Source: an uncultured Ulvibacter sp.
GTDB lineage: Bacteria; Bacteroidota; Bacteroidia; Flavobacteriales; Flavobacteriaceae
DNA: 64,000 nt
Assembly (NCBI GenBank): GCA_913063405.1
Contig: CAJXZB010000009.1
Location: 32,852-96,851, forward strand
Reading direction: 5' to 3'
The notes under the pieces are model-generated. The model was not told where the DNA came from and did no database searches. It saw nothing but the letters and a program-made list of their open reading frames with translations. Both the position numbers and the translations under genes were made by a program. Shown here piece after piece: positions 47,072 through 55,814 of this stretch (its first letter is position 1; each line of letters starts with the position of its first letter).

Positions 47072-48373
47072 TCTTGAAATAAATTGTTTCAGTTTTCCTC
47101 TATTGCTTCGGTCGAGAACGGCGACTCTTTCAAATTCAAGTTTGAGATCGTTTTCTAGGTACTTAAAGAGGGCCGACTTAATAGTTGTTATTTCTTCCGA
47201 AGACAATTCTCTTTCAGAAACGTAAATAATTTTGAAACTATCCAGCTTCGTCTGTTCAATGATGAATTCATTCACATTACCGTCATCTTCAATCACACTC
47301 TTCGTAACATAGTAAAAGGTTAATCCAGGAACGGTTTTGCCACTTGGTAGTTGAGCAACATCATTAGTTCGCCCAATTAGCTGTTGTAAAACAGGTTTTT
47401 TAAACGTACTCGTGCGTGTCAAAATTCCTGTGTCACCTATATCGTATCTAATTAGCGGATGCGCCTTATTGTAAAGAGAGGTAATCACAATTCTTCCAGA
47501 CTCTCCGTTAGGTACGGGTTGATTATTTTCATCAAGGATTTCGACAAAGAGTGTCTCACTATTTACTACAAATTCATCATTTGAATTGGTAAATGCGATG
47601 AGGTCCAATTCACTTGCGCCGTATTCGTTAATTACAGGAACGCCAAGTGAGGTTTCAAGCAATTCTTTGTCATTATCGTAAAGCATTTCACTGGTTACAA
47701 CACACTGTTTAAGGGTTGGACAGACATCATTTAAAATAAGGTTCTTTTTTTTTAAGAACTTAGCGAATAGAACAATTGAACTTGTATATCCGTTGATGTA
47801 ATCGAATTTTTTCCTTCGGAAAACACCTAAAAACTCTTCCATTTTTTCTTCGGAAAGATCAAAGATTGGAAAACGATATCGACTGCTTAAACGATCTTTA
47901 AGCCGTTCTTTTTTATAACCGAAGGAATCCAGAGGAATTCCATAAAACCGAGCTTGCAGTGACGTATTGAAATCAATATCATACCATCCAAATCGATCCA
48001 GAATTTCTGCCCAAGTAAGAGCATGGCACATTTTATCCTTGGCAAAAATAAATGGATGACCGCTAGATCCAGATGTCTTATTTACATAAGTGTTTTTAGG
48101 AGTAAAACCATATGACAGGCGCTGTGCTAAGGGCTTTTGTAAATCTTTTTTTTGCATTATTGGAACATCTTCCCAGTTGGAAATTGTTTTAGTTCCTACG
48201 AACGATTTATAAAAAGGATTCTCATTTAAATGAGAATCGAGGATATTTCGTCTTTGGGTTTTTATATGCTTTTTGTATTCTTCCTCGGGAATTTCTTGAA
48301 TTTTTTGCAATTGTTTCTTCGCCTCCGAAATAGGGAAGCCATTAAAACGCAATGTCAGTTCAAATAAATTCAA
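47066..48373 (-). CDS. Phenylacetate-CoA ligase/CapK-like adenylate-forming protein
   Basis: A 435-residue protein of the CapK/PaaK group, common at the edge of capsule loci. The ATP loop NKTSGSSGHPFIFAK is near residue 85, and the NEYGASELDLIAF, RYDIGDTGIL and LIGRTNDVAQLPSG segments are adenylation motifs. It is on the opposite strand, converging with the glycosyltransferase (six-base overlap of ends). It may activate an acyl or amino-acid group for polysaccharide decoration. Confidence 0.82.
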   Translation of the reverse strand: MNLFELTLRFNGFPISEAKKQLQKIQEIPEEEYKKHIKTQRRNILDSHLNENPFYKSFVGTKTISNWEDVPIMQKKDLQKPLAQRLSYGFTPKNTYVNKTSGSSGHPFIFAKDKMCHALTWAEILDRFGWYDIDFNTSLQARFYGIPLDSFGYKKERLKDRLSSRYRFPIFDLSEEKMEEFLGVFRRKKFDYINGYTSSIVLFAKFLKKKNLILNDVCPTLKQCVVTSEMLYDNDKELLETSLGVPVINEYGASELDLIAFTNSNDEFVVNSETLFVEILDENNQPVPNGESGRIVITSLYNKAHPLIRYDIGDTGILTRTSTFKKPVLQQLIGRTNDVAQLPSGKTVPGLTFYYVTKSVIEDDGNVNEFIIEQTKLDSFKIIYVSERELSSEEITTIKSALFKYLENDLKLEFERVAVLDRSNRGKLKQFISRL

Positions 48374-48408
48374 TGGGAAAAATATTAGTAGGTCAATTTA
48401 CAAACAAT

Positions 48409-48416
48409 TATTTTTG
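48409..48416 (+). promoter_or_regulatory. Probable promoter -7 element of purD
   Basis: TATTTTTG fits TAnnTTTG and ends 24 bases before the purD ATG. Confidence 0.55.
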
Positions 48417-48440
48417 CACCTCAAACAAAATTGACCACGA

Positions 48441-49712
48441 ATGAACATTTTAATTTTGGGATCAGGAGGAAGAGAGCATGCATTTGCCTACAAAATTGCA
48501 CAAAGCTCGCGCTGCACTAATTTATTTGTAGCTCCTGGAAATGCTGGAACAGATCAAATAGCGACCAATGTAGCACTTTCAGTAAACGATTTTGAGACCA
48601 TAAAAAATTGTGTGCTTGAAAATCGAATTGAAATGGTTGTTGTAGGACCTGAAGACCCTTTAGTAAATGGAATTGCGGATTACTTCGCAACTTCCGAAGA
48701 ACTAGAGAATGTAATGCTCATTGGACCATCAAAACGTGGTGCCGAACTGGAGGGAAGTAAGGAACGCGCCAAAGAGTTTATGATGCAGCATAAAATACCT
48801 ACGGCCGACTACGCAAGTTTTACCAAGGAGACATTGGATGATGGAAAAAGGTTCTTGGAAACCTTAGATGCTCCATATGTTTTAAAGGCAGATGGCCTGG
48901 CAGCTGGAAAGGGAGTTCTTATTCTAAAAAATCTTGATGAAGCAAAACAGGAATTAGAAAATATGCTCTCTCATAGCAAGTTTGGAGCTGCTAGTACAAA
49001 GGTGGTAATTGAAGAATTCTTAGACGGAATAGAATTAAGTGTTTTTGTACTTACTGATGGGAAAAATTACAAGGTACTTCCTACTGCAAAGGACTATAAA
49101 CGCATTGGTGAAGGCGACGCAGGATTGAATACGGGAGGAATGGGAGCCATATCTCCTGTGCCATTTGCGGATGAGGTGTTGATGCAAAAGATTGAGCAGC
49201 GTATTGTAAAGCCTACTGTCAACGGCTTAAAAGAAGAGAATATAGATTATAAAGGATTTGTTTTTATTGGTCTTATAAATGTGAATAACGAGCCATTTGT
49301 AATAGAATACAATGTGCGAATGGGAGACCCAGAAACAGAGGTGGTTCTACCAAGAATAAAAACCGATTTAGTAGATTTATTTGAAGCGACCTACCATCAA
49401 AAGCTGAATGAGGTTACCTTAGAATTGGATGAACGTTCCGCAACTACTGTAATGTTAGTATCTGGAGGCTACCCCGAACCCTATGAAAAAGGGAAAGAGA
49501 TTCATGGCATAGAAACTATAGAAAGTTCGATTGTATTTCATGCAGGAACGAAACTCATCGATGGAAAAGTTGTTACCAATGGAGGCCGTGTAATTGCTGT
49601 GACTTCGCTGGACGAGGATTTTAGAAAGGCACTAAAAAAATCCTACCAAAACATAGAAAAACTATCTTTTGACAGGATGTATTATAGAACCGATATCGGT
49701 TTTGATCTTTAG
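48441..49712 (+). CDS. purD: Phosphoribosylamine-glycine ligase
   Basis: A 423-residue GAR synthetase for the second step of de novo purine synthesis. It starts [20 protein letters not shown] and has the ATP-grasp segments [22 protein letters not shown] and [12 protein letters not shown]. The length is normal. In Flavobacteriaceae it is commonly followed by the DUF6341/DUF6427 pair, as here. Confidence 0.97.
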   Translation: MNILILGSGGREHAFAYKIAQSSRCTNLFVAPGNAGTDQIATNVALSVNDFETIKNCVLENRIEMVVVGPEDPLVNGIADYFATSEELENVMLIGPSKRGAELEGSKERAKEFMMQHKIPTADYASFTKETLDDGKRFLETLDAPYVLKADGLAAGKGVLILKNLDEAKQELENMLSHSKFGAASTKVVIEEFLDGIELSVFVLTDGKNYKVLPTAKDYKRIGEGDAGLNTGGMGAISPVPFADEVLMQKIEQRIVKPTVNGLKEENIDYKGFVFIGLINVNNEPFVIEYNVRMGDPETEVVLPRIKTDLVDLFEATYHQKLNEVTLELDERSATTVMLVSGGYPEPYEKGKEIHGIETIESSIVFHAGTKLIDGKVVTNGGRVIAVTSLDEDFRKALKKSYQNIEKLSFDRMYYRTDIGFDL

Positions 49713-49740
49713 TTGTTCTCCTTAAAAGAAGAATAAAAGC

Positions 49741-49977
49741 TTATCCTAAGTAAGAGTGTGAAGTTGACGACTTGTCTTCTTCATTGTTATCATTGAATTT
49801 TTTCAACTGGCCCATCCAATAAAGAAAAGCCACAAACCCAATTGCCATTAATAACCAAGACATAATATTTGCCATCCACCAGTTATCCAATTCCATTGAA
49901 CGTAATATGTTAAATGGCATAAATAATACATCTTCGGTTAAAGATTGTATTCCTTCAAAAAGTCCTTTCCAAGTCAT
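49741..49977 (-). CDS. DUF6341 family small membrane protein
   Basis: A 78-residue protein beginning MTWKGLFEGIQSLTEDVLF with one clear membrane helix (WWMANIMSWLLMAIGFVAFLYWM) and an acidic C-terminal tail. The start was set at ATG 49977 because the seven-residue longer form would extend into the promoter. It resembles DUF6341 from memory and is found beside purD and the DUF6427 gene in this family. Function unknown. Confidence 0.75.
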   Translation of the reverse strand: MTWKGLFEGIQSLTEDVLFMPFNILRSMELDNWWMANIMSWLLMAIGFVAFLYWMGQLKKFNDNNEEDKSSTSHSYLG

Positions 49978-49995
49978 ATCTTTATATTTACAACG

Positions 49996-50003
49996 CAAAA
50001 GTA
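49996..50003 (-). promoter_or_regulatory. Probable minus-strand promoter -7 element
   Basis: The minus strand reads TACTTTTG here, fitting TAnnTTTG, 18 bases before the DUF6341 ATG. Confidence 0.45.
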
Positions 50004-50016
50004 TAAATTAACCTTC

Positions 50017-50940
50017 ATGCTTACAAGCTTTTTTGGCAAATCTAATCCCATAAACTATCTACTTCTGGGTATTCTTATTTTTGCCGCTTTTATTCTGAAG
50101 ATTTTTTTGGTCGAAAACACTACAATTGATCTCGCCTCAATGTTGGAACATTTCGTTCTTGGAGTACTAATGGGCTTTTCAATGTTACTACTGGATTTTA
50201 TCGTTAGAAAGAACAACCTCACAAAAAACAACACCTACGGAATCTTTTTATTCACTTGTTTTCTTGTATCATTTCCAGCGGTGTTTTTAAACAGTACTAT
50301 TATTCTTACAAACATCTTTTTGTTGATGGCTTTGCGCAAAATTTTGAGTTTTAGAACGAGCAAGAATATGGAAAAAAAGATTTTGGACGCTTCACTTTGG
50401 ATTTCCTTTGCCTCCTTTTTCTACTTTTGGAGTTTACTTTTCTTTTTTGTCCTTTATTTTGCTTTGGTTAGAAAATCAAATACTAATTATAAGCAACTGC
50501 TTATCCCAATTGTTGGTTTTTTAGGAATGTTTGTTCTCGCTACTTCCTTTTATTTTTTAACTACAGATTCCTTTGATTGGTTTTTTATTTGGCAATCGCC
50601 TCTAGGGTTTGATTTTTCAGCCTATAATTTTGGAGGCTTATTGCTCCCAACGGCTGTGATTGCCACCTTCCTAATTTGGGCAGGGGTATTCCGTTTTTTT
50701 AAGTTAGGTGCTATGCAAAAAAGGGAAAAACCGAACGCTATTATTATATTGATTACAGTAATCACGGCAGTGTTTATCGGGTTGGCGAGCCCTCAAAAAA
50801 CTGAGACGGAGGTGTTTTTTGTGTTAGCCCCTTTGGCAATATTAACAGCAAACTACATTGAAAATATAGAAGAGTTTTGGTTTAAAGAAGTACTTTTATG
50901 GCTTGCAGTGCTGCTCCCTACAATTGTATTCATTTTATGA
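50017..50940 (+). CDS. DUF6427 family membrane protein
   Basis: A 307-residue polytopic protein beginning MLTSFFGKSNPINYLLLGIL with about eight membrane helices and no catalytic motif I recognise. The ATG at 50017 was chosen over an upstream ATG at 49945 that lies inside the divergent DUF6341 gene. Position next to purD and DUF6341 supports the family name. The stop overlaps the start of a decayed gene by four bases. Confidence 0.75.
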   Translation: MLTSFFGKSNPINYLLLGILIFAAFILKIFLVENTTIDLASMLEHFVLGVLMGFSMLLLDFIVRKNNLTKNNTYGIFLFTCFLVSFPAVFLNSTIILTNIFLLMALRKILSFRTSKNMEKKILDASLWISFASFFYFWSLLFFFVLYFALVRKSNTNYKQLLIPIVGFLGMFVLATSFYFLTTDSFDWFFIWQSPLGFDFSAYNFGGLLLPTAVIATFLIWAGVFRFFKLGAMQKREKPNAIIILITVITAVFIGLASPQKTETEVFFVLAPLAILTANYIENIEEFWFKEVLLWLAVLLPTIVFIL

Positions 50941-51367
50941 ACGAGCACACATTACCTTCCATTGAATTATAATTAAAGAACGCTGGAAATTTTCTTACAA
51001 ATGGCTCCGAAAACAAAACAATCAATGGGATGCCTGCACTAATTTCATTTACAGCATTCCTGTTTGGGATGATTTAGTAAAGCGAATCGACCAAATTTCA
51101 GTTGGTTAAAGTTTTGACAAAATAGCGTGATCGTATTCTTTGGTTGTATAAAATCAGAGTACTTAAAAACGACAACATTTTAAAAACGGACTTTTTGTAA
51201 TTGTGCATAACAAAAATGATGACCATTGGAACCTTAAGGCCGAATTGGAGTTGATCAAAACTGAAATTCATAACTATGTAGCTAAATTTTCGGTGGAGCA
51301 GCTATATTCTTTTATTTTTGAGGAAGGACAAAAAACCTATAGCGATATTATCTGGGTGACAAAATGA
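50937..51367 (+). pseudogene. Frameshifted small gene upstream of the DNA methylase
   Basis: No intact frame fills this gap, yet three frames together read like one protein of about 140 residues. It begins MNEHTLPSIEL at an ATGA overlap with the upstream gene, continues as KERWKFSYKWLRKQNNQ to IPVWDDLVKRIDQIS in another frame, then VIVFFGCIKSEYL, and ends GLFVIVHNKNDDHW to TYSDIIWVTK. The final stop overlaps the methylase start (ATGA). At least three frame changes are needed. Overlap with the methylase suggests a former operon partner, possibly a restriction or accessory gene, but I do not recognise it. Confidence 0.6.
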
Positions 51368-52362
51368 ACTATATAGGCTCCAAAAACAAATTATCTTCCT
51401 TTATTTTCAGCACGGTCACTGAAGTTGTTGGTCCGGATCTGTCGCAAAAAATATTCTGTGACCTTTTTGCGGGAACTGGAATCGTGGGCCGCACCTTTAA
51501 AATGCATGTGAAAAATGTTATTGCCAACGATGTTGAGTTTTATAGCTATGTGTTAAACAGAAACTATATTGGAAACATTGAAGCGGTTTCTACCAATGTA
51601 TTTATAGACGAGCTAAATTCAATAAAAGAGGAAAAAGGTTTTGTTTTCGAAGAATACTCGGAAGGAGGAACAGCGGGCCGGAACTATTTCACTTCAGAAA
51701 ATGGAGCAAAGATAGATGCCATTAGAAAGCGGATTGAGCGATGGAGAATTGCTTCAGAAGTTACTGAAAACGAATATTATTTTCTACTTGCGTCGCTTCT
51801 CGAAAGTGCGGATAAGGTCGCGAATACGGCCGCCGTTTATGGAGCATATTTAAAACAAATAAAACCTTCGGCAGCGAAACAACTAGTGCTAAAACCTGCC
51901 TATTTTCAACAAACAGAGAACGATCATCAAGTTTTTCAAGAGGATAGCAATGCCTTAATAAAAAAGATTAAAGGAGACATTTTGTATTTGGACCCTCCAT
52001 ATAATGCCCGGCAGTATGGAGCCAACTATCATGTGCTTAATACTATCGCAAAATATGATACCTTTGTGCCAAGAGGAAAAACGGGACTACGAGACTATTT
52101 CAAAAGTGATTATTGTAAGACAAGTGAAGTCTTGGACACCTTTTCTCAATTGATTGAAGATGCGCAATTTCAATACATTTTTTTGAGTTATAACAACGAA
52201 GGATTGATGTCGCAAGTAGAGGTTGAAAAAGTGATGAAGCCTTTTGGGAAGTATAGTTTAAAAACAAAGGAATATCAGCGCTTTAAAGCAGATAAAACCG
52301 AAAATCGGAACCATAGAGCAATTCAAACTGTAGAGTTTTTGCATATTTTGGAGAAACTCTAA
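51364..52362 (+). CDS. D12-class DNA adenine N6-methyltransferase
   Basis: A 332-residue methylase. It has the NYIGSKNKL N-terminus typical of D12 enzymes, SAM-binding DLFAGTGIVG (33-42) and catalytic motif DPPYNARQY (210-218). All key residues are present, so it should be active. The upstream overlapping gene is decayed, so this may be an orphan methylase. The recognition sequence cannot be read from the protein. Confidence 0.88.
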   Translation: MNYIGSKNKLSSFIFSTVTEVVGPDLSQKIFCDLFAGTGIVGRTFKMHVKNVIANDVEFYSYVLNRNYIGNIEAVSTNVFIDELNSIKEEKGFVFEEYSEGGTAGRNYFTSENGAKIDAIRKRIERWRIASEVTENEYYFLLASLLESADKVANTAAVYGAYLKQIKPSAAKQLVLKPAYFQQTENDHQVFQEDSNALIKKIKGDILYLDPPYNARQYGANYHVLNTIAKYDTFVPRGKTGLRDYFKSDYCKTSEVLDTFSQLIEDAQFQYIFLSYNNEGLMSQVEVEKVMKPFGKYSLKTKEYQRFKADKTENRNHRAIQTVEFLHILEKL

Positions 52363-52403
52363 TTTTAAAAGAAAAACAATAATAGTCAACAAAAAGTATA
52401 ACT

Positions 52404-53012
52404 ATGTTTAGTGATAAAGCCAATAGCATTTTTGCAGATGTAATCGACAAATACCACCTAATAAATACGGTAGACCAGCCTTTTTCTAATCCTTACGATA
52501 AGGACAGTAATTTGTTAGAGCATTTGCTGTATAGAAAATGTTGGATTGATACAGTGCAATGGCATTATGAAGATATCATTCGTGACCCTAATATCGATCC
52601 AGTAGCGGCACTTAGATTAAAGCGTCAGATCGATGCTTCCAATCAAGATCGTACAGATATGGTGGAATATGTGGACAGCTATTTTCTTGAAAAATACAAA
52701 GATGCCTTGGCCAAGCCAGATGCAACTATCAATACGGAGAGTCCTGCATGGGGCGTAGACCGTCTTTCTATTTTAGCTTTAAAGGTATATCATATGAACG
52801 AAGAGGCGACTCGTGAGAATGCTTCGGAAGCACATAGAGATGCTTGTCAGGCTAAACTAGATGTTCTGCTAGAACAACGTGTTGATTTAAGTACTGCGAT
52901 TGATCAATTGTTGAATGACATTTCTGAAGGGACAAAGTATATGAAGGTGTACAAACAAATGAAAATGTACAACGACGACGAATTGAACCCTGTCTTAAGA
53001 GGAGGGAAATAA
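52404..53012 (+). CDS. DUF4254 domain-containing protein
   Basis: A 202-residue, mostly helical cytoplasmic protein. The HLLYRKCWIDTVQWHYEDIIRDP segment is the DUF4254 hallmark. Function is unknown; it is typically found upstream of a family 9 glycosyltransferase in Bacteroidota, as it is here (37 bases apart), which suggests a link to lipopolysaccharide synthesis. Confidence 0.88.
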   Translation: MFSDKANSIFADVIDKYHLINTVDQPFSNPYDKDSNLLEHLLYRKCWIDTVQWHYEDIIRDPNIDPVAALRLKRQIDASNQDRTDMVEYVDSYFLEKYKDALAKPDATINTESPAWGVDRLSILALKVYHMNEEATRENASEAHRDACQAKLDVLLEQRVDLSTAIDQLLNDISEGTKYMKVYKQMKMYNDDELNPVLRGGK

Positions 53013-53019
53013 TAACCGA

Positions 53020-53047
53020 TTTTGCCCACCCAAATGGGCAGGCAAAA
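53020..53047. repeat. Short inverted repeat just before the family 9 glycosyltransferase
   Basis: TTTTGCC pairs with GGCAAAA, with an inner GCCCA/TGGGC pair in the same span. The repeat ends two bases before the ATG at 53050. It could fold in the mRNA around the start region or act as a weak terminator for the DUF4254 gene. Confidence 0.45.
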
Positions 53048-53049
53048 CT

Positions 53050-54081
53050 ATGAAGCAATTAAGGCACATACTTGTAATTCGTCTTTCAGCTTTAGGCGAT
53101 GTGGCGATGACGGTACCCGTCTTAAGGGTGGTTGCAAAAACCTATCCTCAACTTACACTAACGATAGCTTCAAGGGCGTTTTACAAACCCCTTTTTGATG
53201 GAATACCCAATCTGCATTTTTTGGAAGCAGATGTTTACGGAAAGCACAAAGGCTTTGGTCTGCTAAAACTTGCTAAAGAAGCCAAAGGTATGGGTGTTGA
53301 TGCTGTTGCCGATTTGCATAATGTGATTCGTTCTAAGGTAACAACCAAATTCTTGGGACTGCAAGGAATAAAAACAAGTACCATTGATAAGGGAAGAACT
53401 GAGAAAAAGGCCTTGACCCGAACCGAAAATAGATTTTTTCATCCTTTAAAAACAACTCACGAACGTTATGCAGATGTATTTCGTGATTTGGGACTTCCTG
53501 TGGATTTAGACGTACATCAGTTTCCAGAGAAAAAGAGATTGATTCCTAAACTAAATGCCTTGATCGGGGTTGAACCAAAAAAACTCATCGGGATTGCCCC
53601 TTTTGCTGCATACAAAAGTAAAATGTATCCGTTAGAATTGATGCAAGAAGTTATTAGGCAATTGGACGCTATGCAGAAATATAGAATTTTCTTGTTTGGT
53701 GGGGGTAAAGACGAGATAGCTGGGCTAAATAAGTTGGCAGATCGATTTAATAGCGTGTCTTCTGTAGCTGGCACCCTGTTGTTTGAAGAAGAACTTACAC
53801 TGATTTCCAATCTGGATGTAATGCTATCCATGGATAGTGGCAATGGGCACTTATCTGCACTCTTTGAAATACCAACGATAACACTTTGGGGCGTTACGCA
53901 CCCCTATGCTGGTTTTGCTCCTTTTGCGCAACCAGAAGAAAATCAACTTCTAGCGGATCGAGAAAAACATCCTTTGATTCCAACTTCCATATATGGAAAC
54001 AAATTTCCAGAAGGCTATGAAAAAGCGATGGAGACGATTGCTCCAGAAAGTATCGTGCAAAGAATAGAAGCTATTCTTTAA
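53050..54081 (+). CDS. Family 9 glycosyltransferase (heptosyltransferase-like)
   Basis: A 343-residue GT-B protein. The N-terminal HILVIRLSALGDVAMTVPVL is the GT9 hallmark, and the C-terminal SMDSGNGHLSALFEIPTITLWG carries the donor-binding motif. It probably adds a sugar to the lipopolysaccharide core. The last bases overlap the remnant of a T9SS protein on the other strand. Confidence 0.92.
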   Translation: MKQLRHILVIRLSALGDVAMTVPVLRVVAKTYPQLTLTIASRAFYKPLFDGIPNLHFLEADVYGKHKGFGLLKLAKEAKGMGVDAVADLHNVIRSKVTTKFLGLQGIKTSTIDKGRTEKKALTRTENRFFHPLKTTHERYADVFRDLGLPVDLDVHQFPEKKRLIPKLNALIGVEPKKLIGIAPFAAYKSKMYPLELMQEVIRQLDAMQKYRIFLFGGGKDEIAGLNKLADRFNSVSSVAGTLLFEEELTLISNLDVMLSMDSGNGHLSALFEIPTITLWGVTHPYAGFAPFAQPEENQLLADREKHPLIPTSIYGNKFPEGYEKAMETIAPESIVQRIEAIL

Positions 54082-54238
54082 GAAGTTTGATACTTACCAC
54101 TCCATTTTCGGTTTCAGTTTGAACCATAAACAAACCACTTACAAGATTAGAAACATTTATAGAATCAAAATTATCTTCCTTGGTTCTTAGTAAGCGGCCT
54201 TGTGTATCGACAAATTTAGTAGAGCGTGGGGGCAACCT
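54071..54238 (-). pseudogene. Remnant of a T9SS type A sorting domain
   Basis: The minus strand reads a C-terminus of T9SS sorting type: TKFVDTQGRLLRTKEDNFDS, then INVSNLVSGLFMVQTETENG and VVSIKLLKE before a stop at 54071-54073. It is cut off upstream after about 56 codons, with no start codon or preceding domain. The stop lies inside the 3' end of the glycosyltransferase gene. It marks the left edge of the accessory region. Confidence 0.7.
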
Positions 54239-54284
54239 TATTATGCAAATAATCTTTCAGAGGGAAAACAAGTAATTCTAAACT

Positions 54285-54297
54285 AACTGTAATAACT
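54285..54297 (+). repeat. Cassette-edge motif (a)
   Basis: AACTGTAATAACT directly precedes the ATG of the 50-residue frame at 54298. It is a variant of the AATACTGTAGTAT motif. Confidence 0.5.
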
Positions 54298-54450
54298 ATG
54301 AAAAGACAAATAGCAAAAACGGAGTTCTTTCAATTACTTCGGAATGGGAATGGGATAATCAAATTATACTATCAAGAGAATAAAGAAAAAAGGTTGGAGA
54401 AACAATTCAATTTAATAATCACGGCATTTAATACTGTGATATATGAATAG
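54298..54450 (+). CDS. Small hypothetical protein of the motif-bounded array (50 aa)
   Basis: The frame encodes a basic, Gln/Lys/Asn-rich 50-residue protein (starting MKRQIAKTEFF) with no known domain. Its ATG follows the motif AACTGTAATAACT without a gap, and a second motif AATACTGTGATAT lies at its 3' end. The same arrangement recurs at other small frames in this region, which supports it being real. I do not recognise it. Confidence 0.45.
   Translation: MKRQIAKTEFFQLLRNGNGIIKLYYQENKEKRLEKQFNLIITAFNTVIYE
54430..54442 (+). repeat. Cassette-edge motif (b)
   Basis: AATACTGTGATAT differs from the common form at one central base. It lies at the 3' end of the 50-residue frame, inside its last codons. 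Confidence 0.45.
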
Positions 54451-54463
54451 ATTTTCATCTAAG

Positions 54464-54999
54464 TTATTGCGTTTTTGGATTGGTAATCCAATCGATATAC
54501 ACATCCGCTGTGGAGGCTGTATCATAGATACCTATTGTAAACCCCGTGGTGGATGCATTTGCTACTTTAAAATGAGAAACGCTATTGGAACCAGAATTAT
54601 TTATGCCAGTACCTTCTCTAAATGTCAAGTTAATGGAAGGAATACCGATGAAGGTGTCAGAAAAAGTAACGCTATAATAATTCCATCCGGTGGAAGTCGA
54701 GCCTACGTTAAAACTACCTGTTTGTGCTTGATTGCTTTCCAGTGTTATCCAATTTGGAGTCCCTGGAGTGCCGAAGTTATACTGGAGGAGTTATACTTAG
54801 TATTATAAATTAAAAGGCCCGTGGCAGGATTAGAAATAGCATTCCGTTGTGAAACACTTAGTCTTGGGAAAAGAACACCAGAATTGGTAGAATTAATTTC
54901 TAGAATAGAAGAAGGATCAGGTGTTATTGTACCTATACCAACTTGTGAATAAGAGACTGAATAGCCCAAGATTACGAAAGCAAATACTAAATATTTCAT
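54464..54999 (-). pseudogene. Frameshifted secreted protein with H-type-lectin-like C-terminal half
   Basis: From 54999 the minus strand encodes a signal peptide (VSYSQ) and VGIGTITPDPSSILEINSTN to GLLIYNTKYNSS, the opening typical of flavobacterial surface or tail-fibre-like proteins. The frame then stops early. A second frame continues smoothly from YNFGTPGTPNWITLESNQAQ through FSDTFIGIPSINLTF and DTASTADVYIDWITNPKTQ to a stop at 54464. One indel near 54785 separates the two halves. The second half resembles an H-type lectin domain. Total length would be about 178 residues. Confidence 0.7.
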
Positions 55000-55067
55000 T
55001 GTGTGTATTTTCCTGCAAACATAAGACGGTCAATATCACTTTAATCTGTGAAATAAGCATTTAATCG

Positions 55068-55080
55068 AAAACAGTAATTG
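55068..55080 (+). repeat. Cassette-edge motif at the 5' side of the gene-free element
   Basis: AAAACAGTAATTG is a diverged motif copy, resembling AAAACAGTAG at 62522-62532 on the minus strand. It begins 40 bases before the conserved 185 bp element. Confidence 0.35.
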
Positions 55081-55107
55081 TTATTTAACAAATAATACTT
55101 TAAGAAT

Positions 55108-55294
55108 AAGTAAGCTTTTAGGCTCCCTGAATTCGAAAACAAACAAAGAGAGCCGGGAATTAAAAGCTAACTTCTCACAAAGTTCAATTGGGGATTCGCA
55201 ATCTAGTTTAATAATAAATGAAAGAAAATTCTTTCAACGAATAATATGGAAGGATAGCGAAAACCGGAATTAAGAATACAAACAAATACTGTAG
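55108..55294 (+). repeat. Gene-free 185 bp structured element, copy B
   Basis: This segment is about four-fifths identical (hand alignment) to the reverse complement of 58596-58780. Both copies contain an outer AGCTTTTA...TAAAAGC pairing, an inner GGCTC/GAGCC-type pairing and a GAAAGAAAATTCTTTC palindrome, and both end in ACAAACAAATACTGTA. No reading frame is conserved. A structured RNA, a promoter segment or a recombination site are all possible. Confidence 0.75.
55285..55294 (+). repeat. Cassette-edge motif (c)
   Basis: AATACTGTAG forms the 3' end of the gene-free element and lies 30 bases before the ATG of the 89-residue gene at 55325. Confidence 0.6.
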
Positions 55295-55324
55295 GTATCG
55301 AAGCCTGCGCAAAACAATAAACAA

Positions 55325-55594
55325 ATGATAAAAGAAGTAGATTTTTTAAAGCAAGGATTTGTAAAAGAGGAGCAAGATCTAATGTTTAAATATAGAAAAG
55401 AGCTTATTTCCGAAGAGCAGATTATTGAGAATGATTTAGATGAAAAGGATGTTCCTGCGCTGCTTTTTGGAACAACGGGTATCAACTCAGGCTTTTGCAT
55501 TTATACGGGTGAACATTTTGTATGGTTAAATGTAGAAACCCCAAGAGAAGCGGTTGCCATTGCAGAAATAATAACAGCATTTGAACCTGTATAA
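55325..55594 (+). CDS. Small hypothetical protein of the array (89 aa)
   Basis: An 89-residue acidic protein beginning MIKEVDFLKQGF, with a predicted alpha/beta pattern ending FVWLNVETPREAVAIAEIITAFEP. No signal peptide or known motif. It lies between motif copies at 55285 and 55598, and the next gene starts 16 bases after its stop. The codon composition looks normal for the genome, so it is probably expressed. I do not recognise it. Confidence 0.7.
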   Translation: MIKEVDFLKQGFVKEEQDLMFKYRKELISEEQIIENDLDEKDVPALLFGTTGINSGFCIYTGEHFVWLNVETPREAVAIAEIITAFEPV

Positions 55595-55597
55595 TTT

Positions 55598-55610
55598 AAC
55601 TGTAAATATT
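55598..55610 (+). repeat. Cassette-edge motif (d)
   Basis: AACTGTAAATATT fills the gap between two tandem small genes and directly abuts the ATG at 55611. Confidence 0.5.
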
Positions 55611-55802
55611 ATGAACGAAAAAATGATTGAATATGATAAAAGAATAGGCGTTCCATATTTTGAAGGTTGGGAAGAAAGAGAATTACAATTTGAAGAATGT
55701 TCTCAATGTGATGGACACGATGCGTGTCGTGATTATGGATGCACTTTTGAAAACGGGTGCGGTCATTTAGTTAAACGTGACCCAGCAAATATGAACTTTT
55801 AA
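55611..55802 (+). CDS. Small Cys-rich hypothetical protein of the array (63 aa)
   Basis: A 63-residue protein beginning MNEKMIEYDKRIG. Its centre carries CSQCDGHDACRDYGCTF and ENGCGH: five Cys and two His in 24 residues, which suggests a zinc site. The ATG at 55611 was chosen because it follows the array motif directly; a TTG-started frame from 55581 would overlap the previous gene. Its stop codon runs into the next motif. It may bind a metal or nucleic acid. Confidence 0.65.
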   Translation: MNEKMIEYDKRIGVPYFEGWEERELQFEECSQCDGHDACRDYGCTFENGCGHLVKRDPANMNF

Positions 55803-55810
55803 CAGTAGTT
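55801..55810 (+). repeat. Cassette-edge motif (d2)
   Basis: AACAGTAGTT overlaps the stop codon of the 63-residue gene. An ATG follows at 55815. Confidence 0.45.
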
Positions 55811-55814
55811 TCTA

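Noticed and set aside
54443..54808. A 121-codon plus-strand frame
   Set aside because: It is antisense to the frameshifted lectin-like protein, whose minus-strand translation is clearly protein-like.
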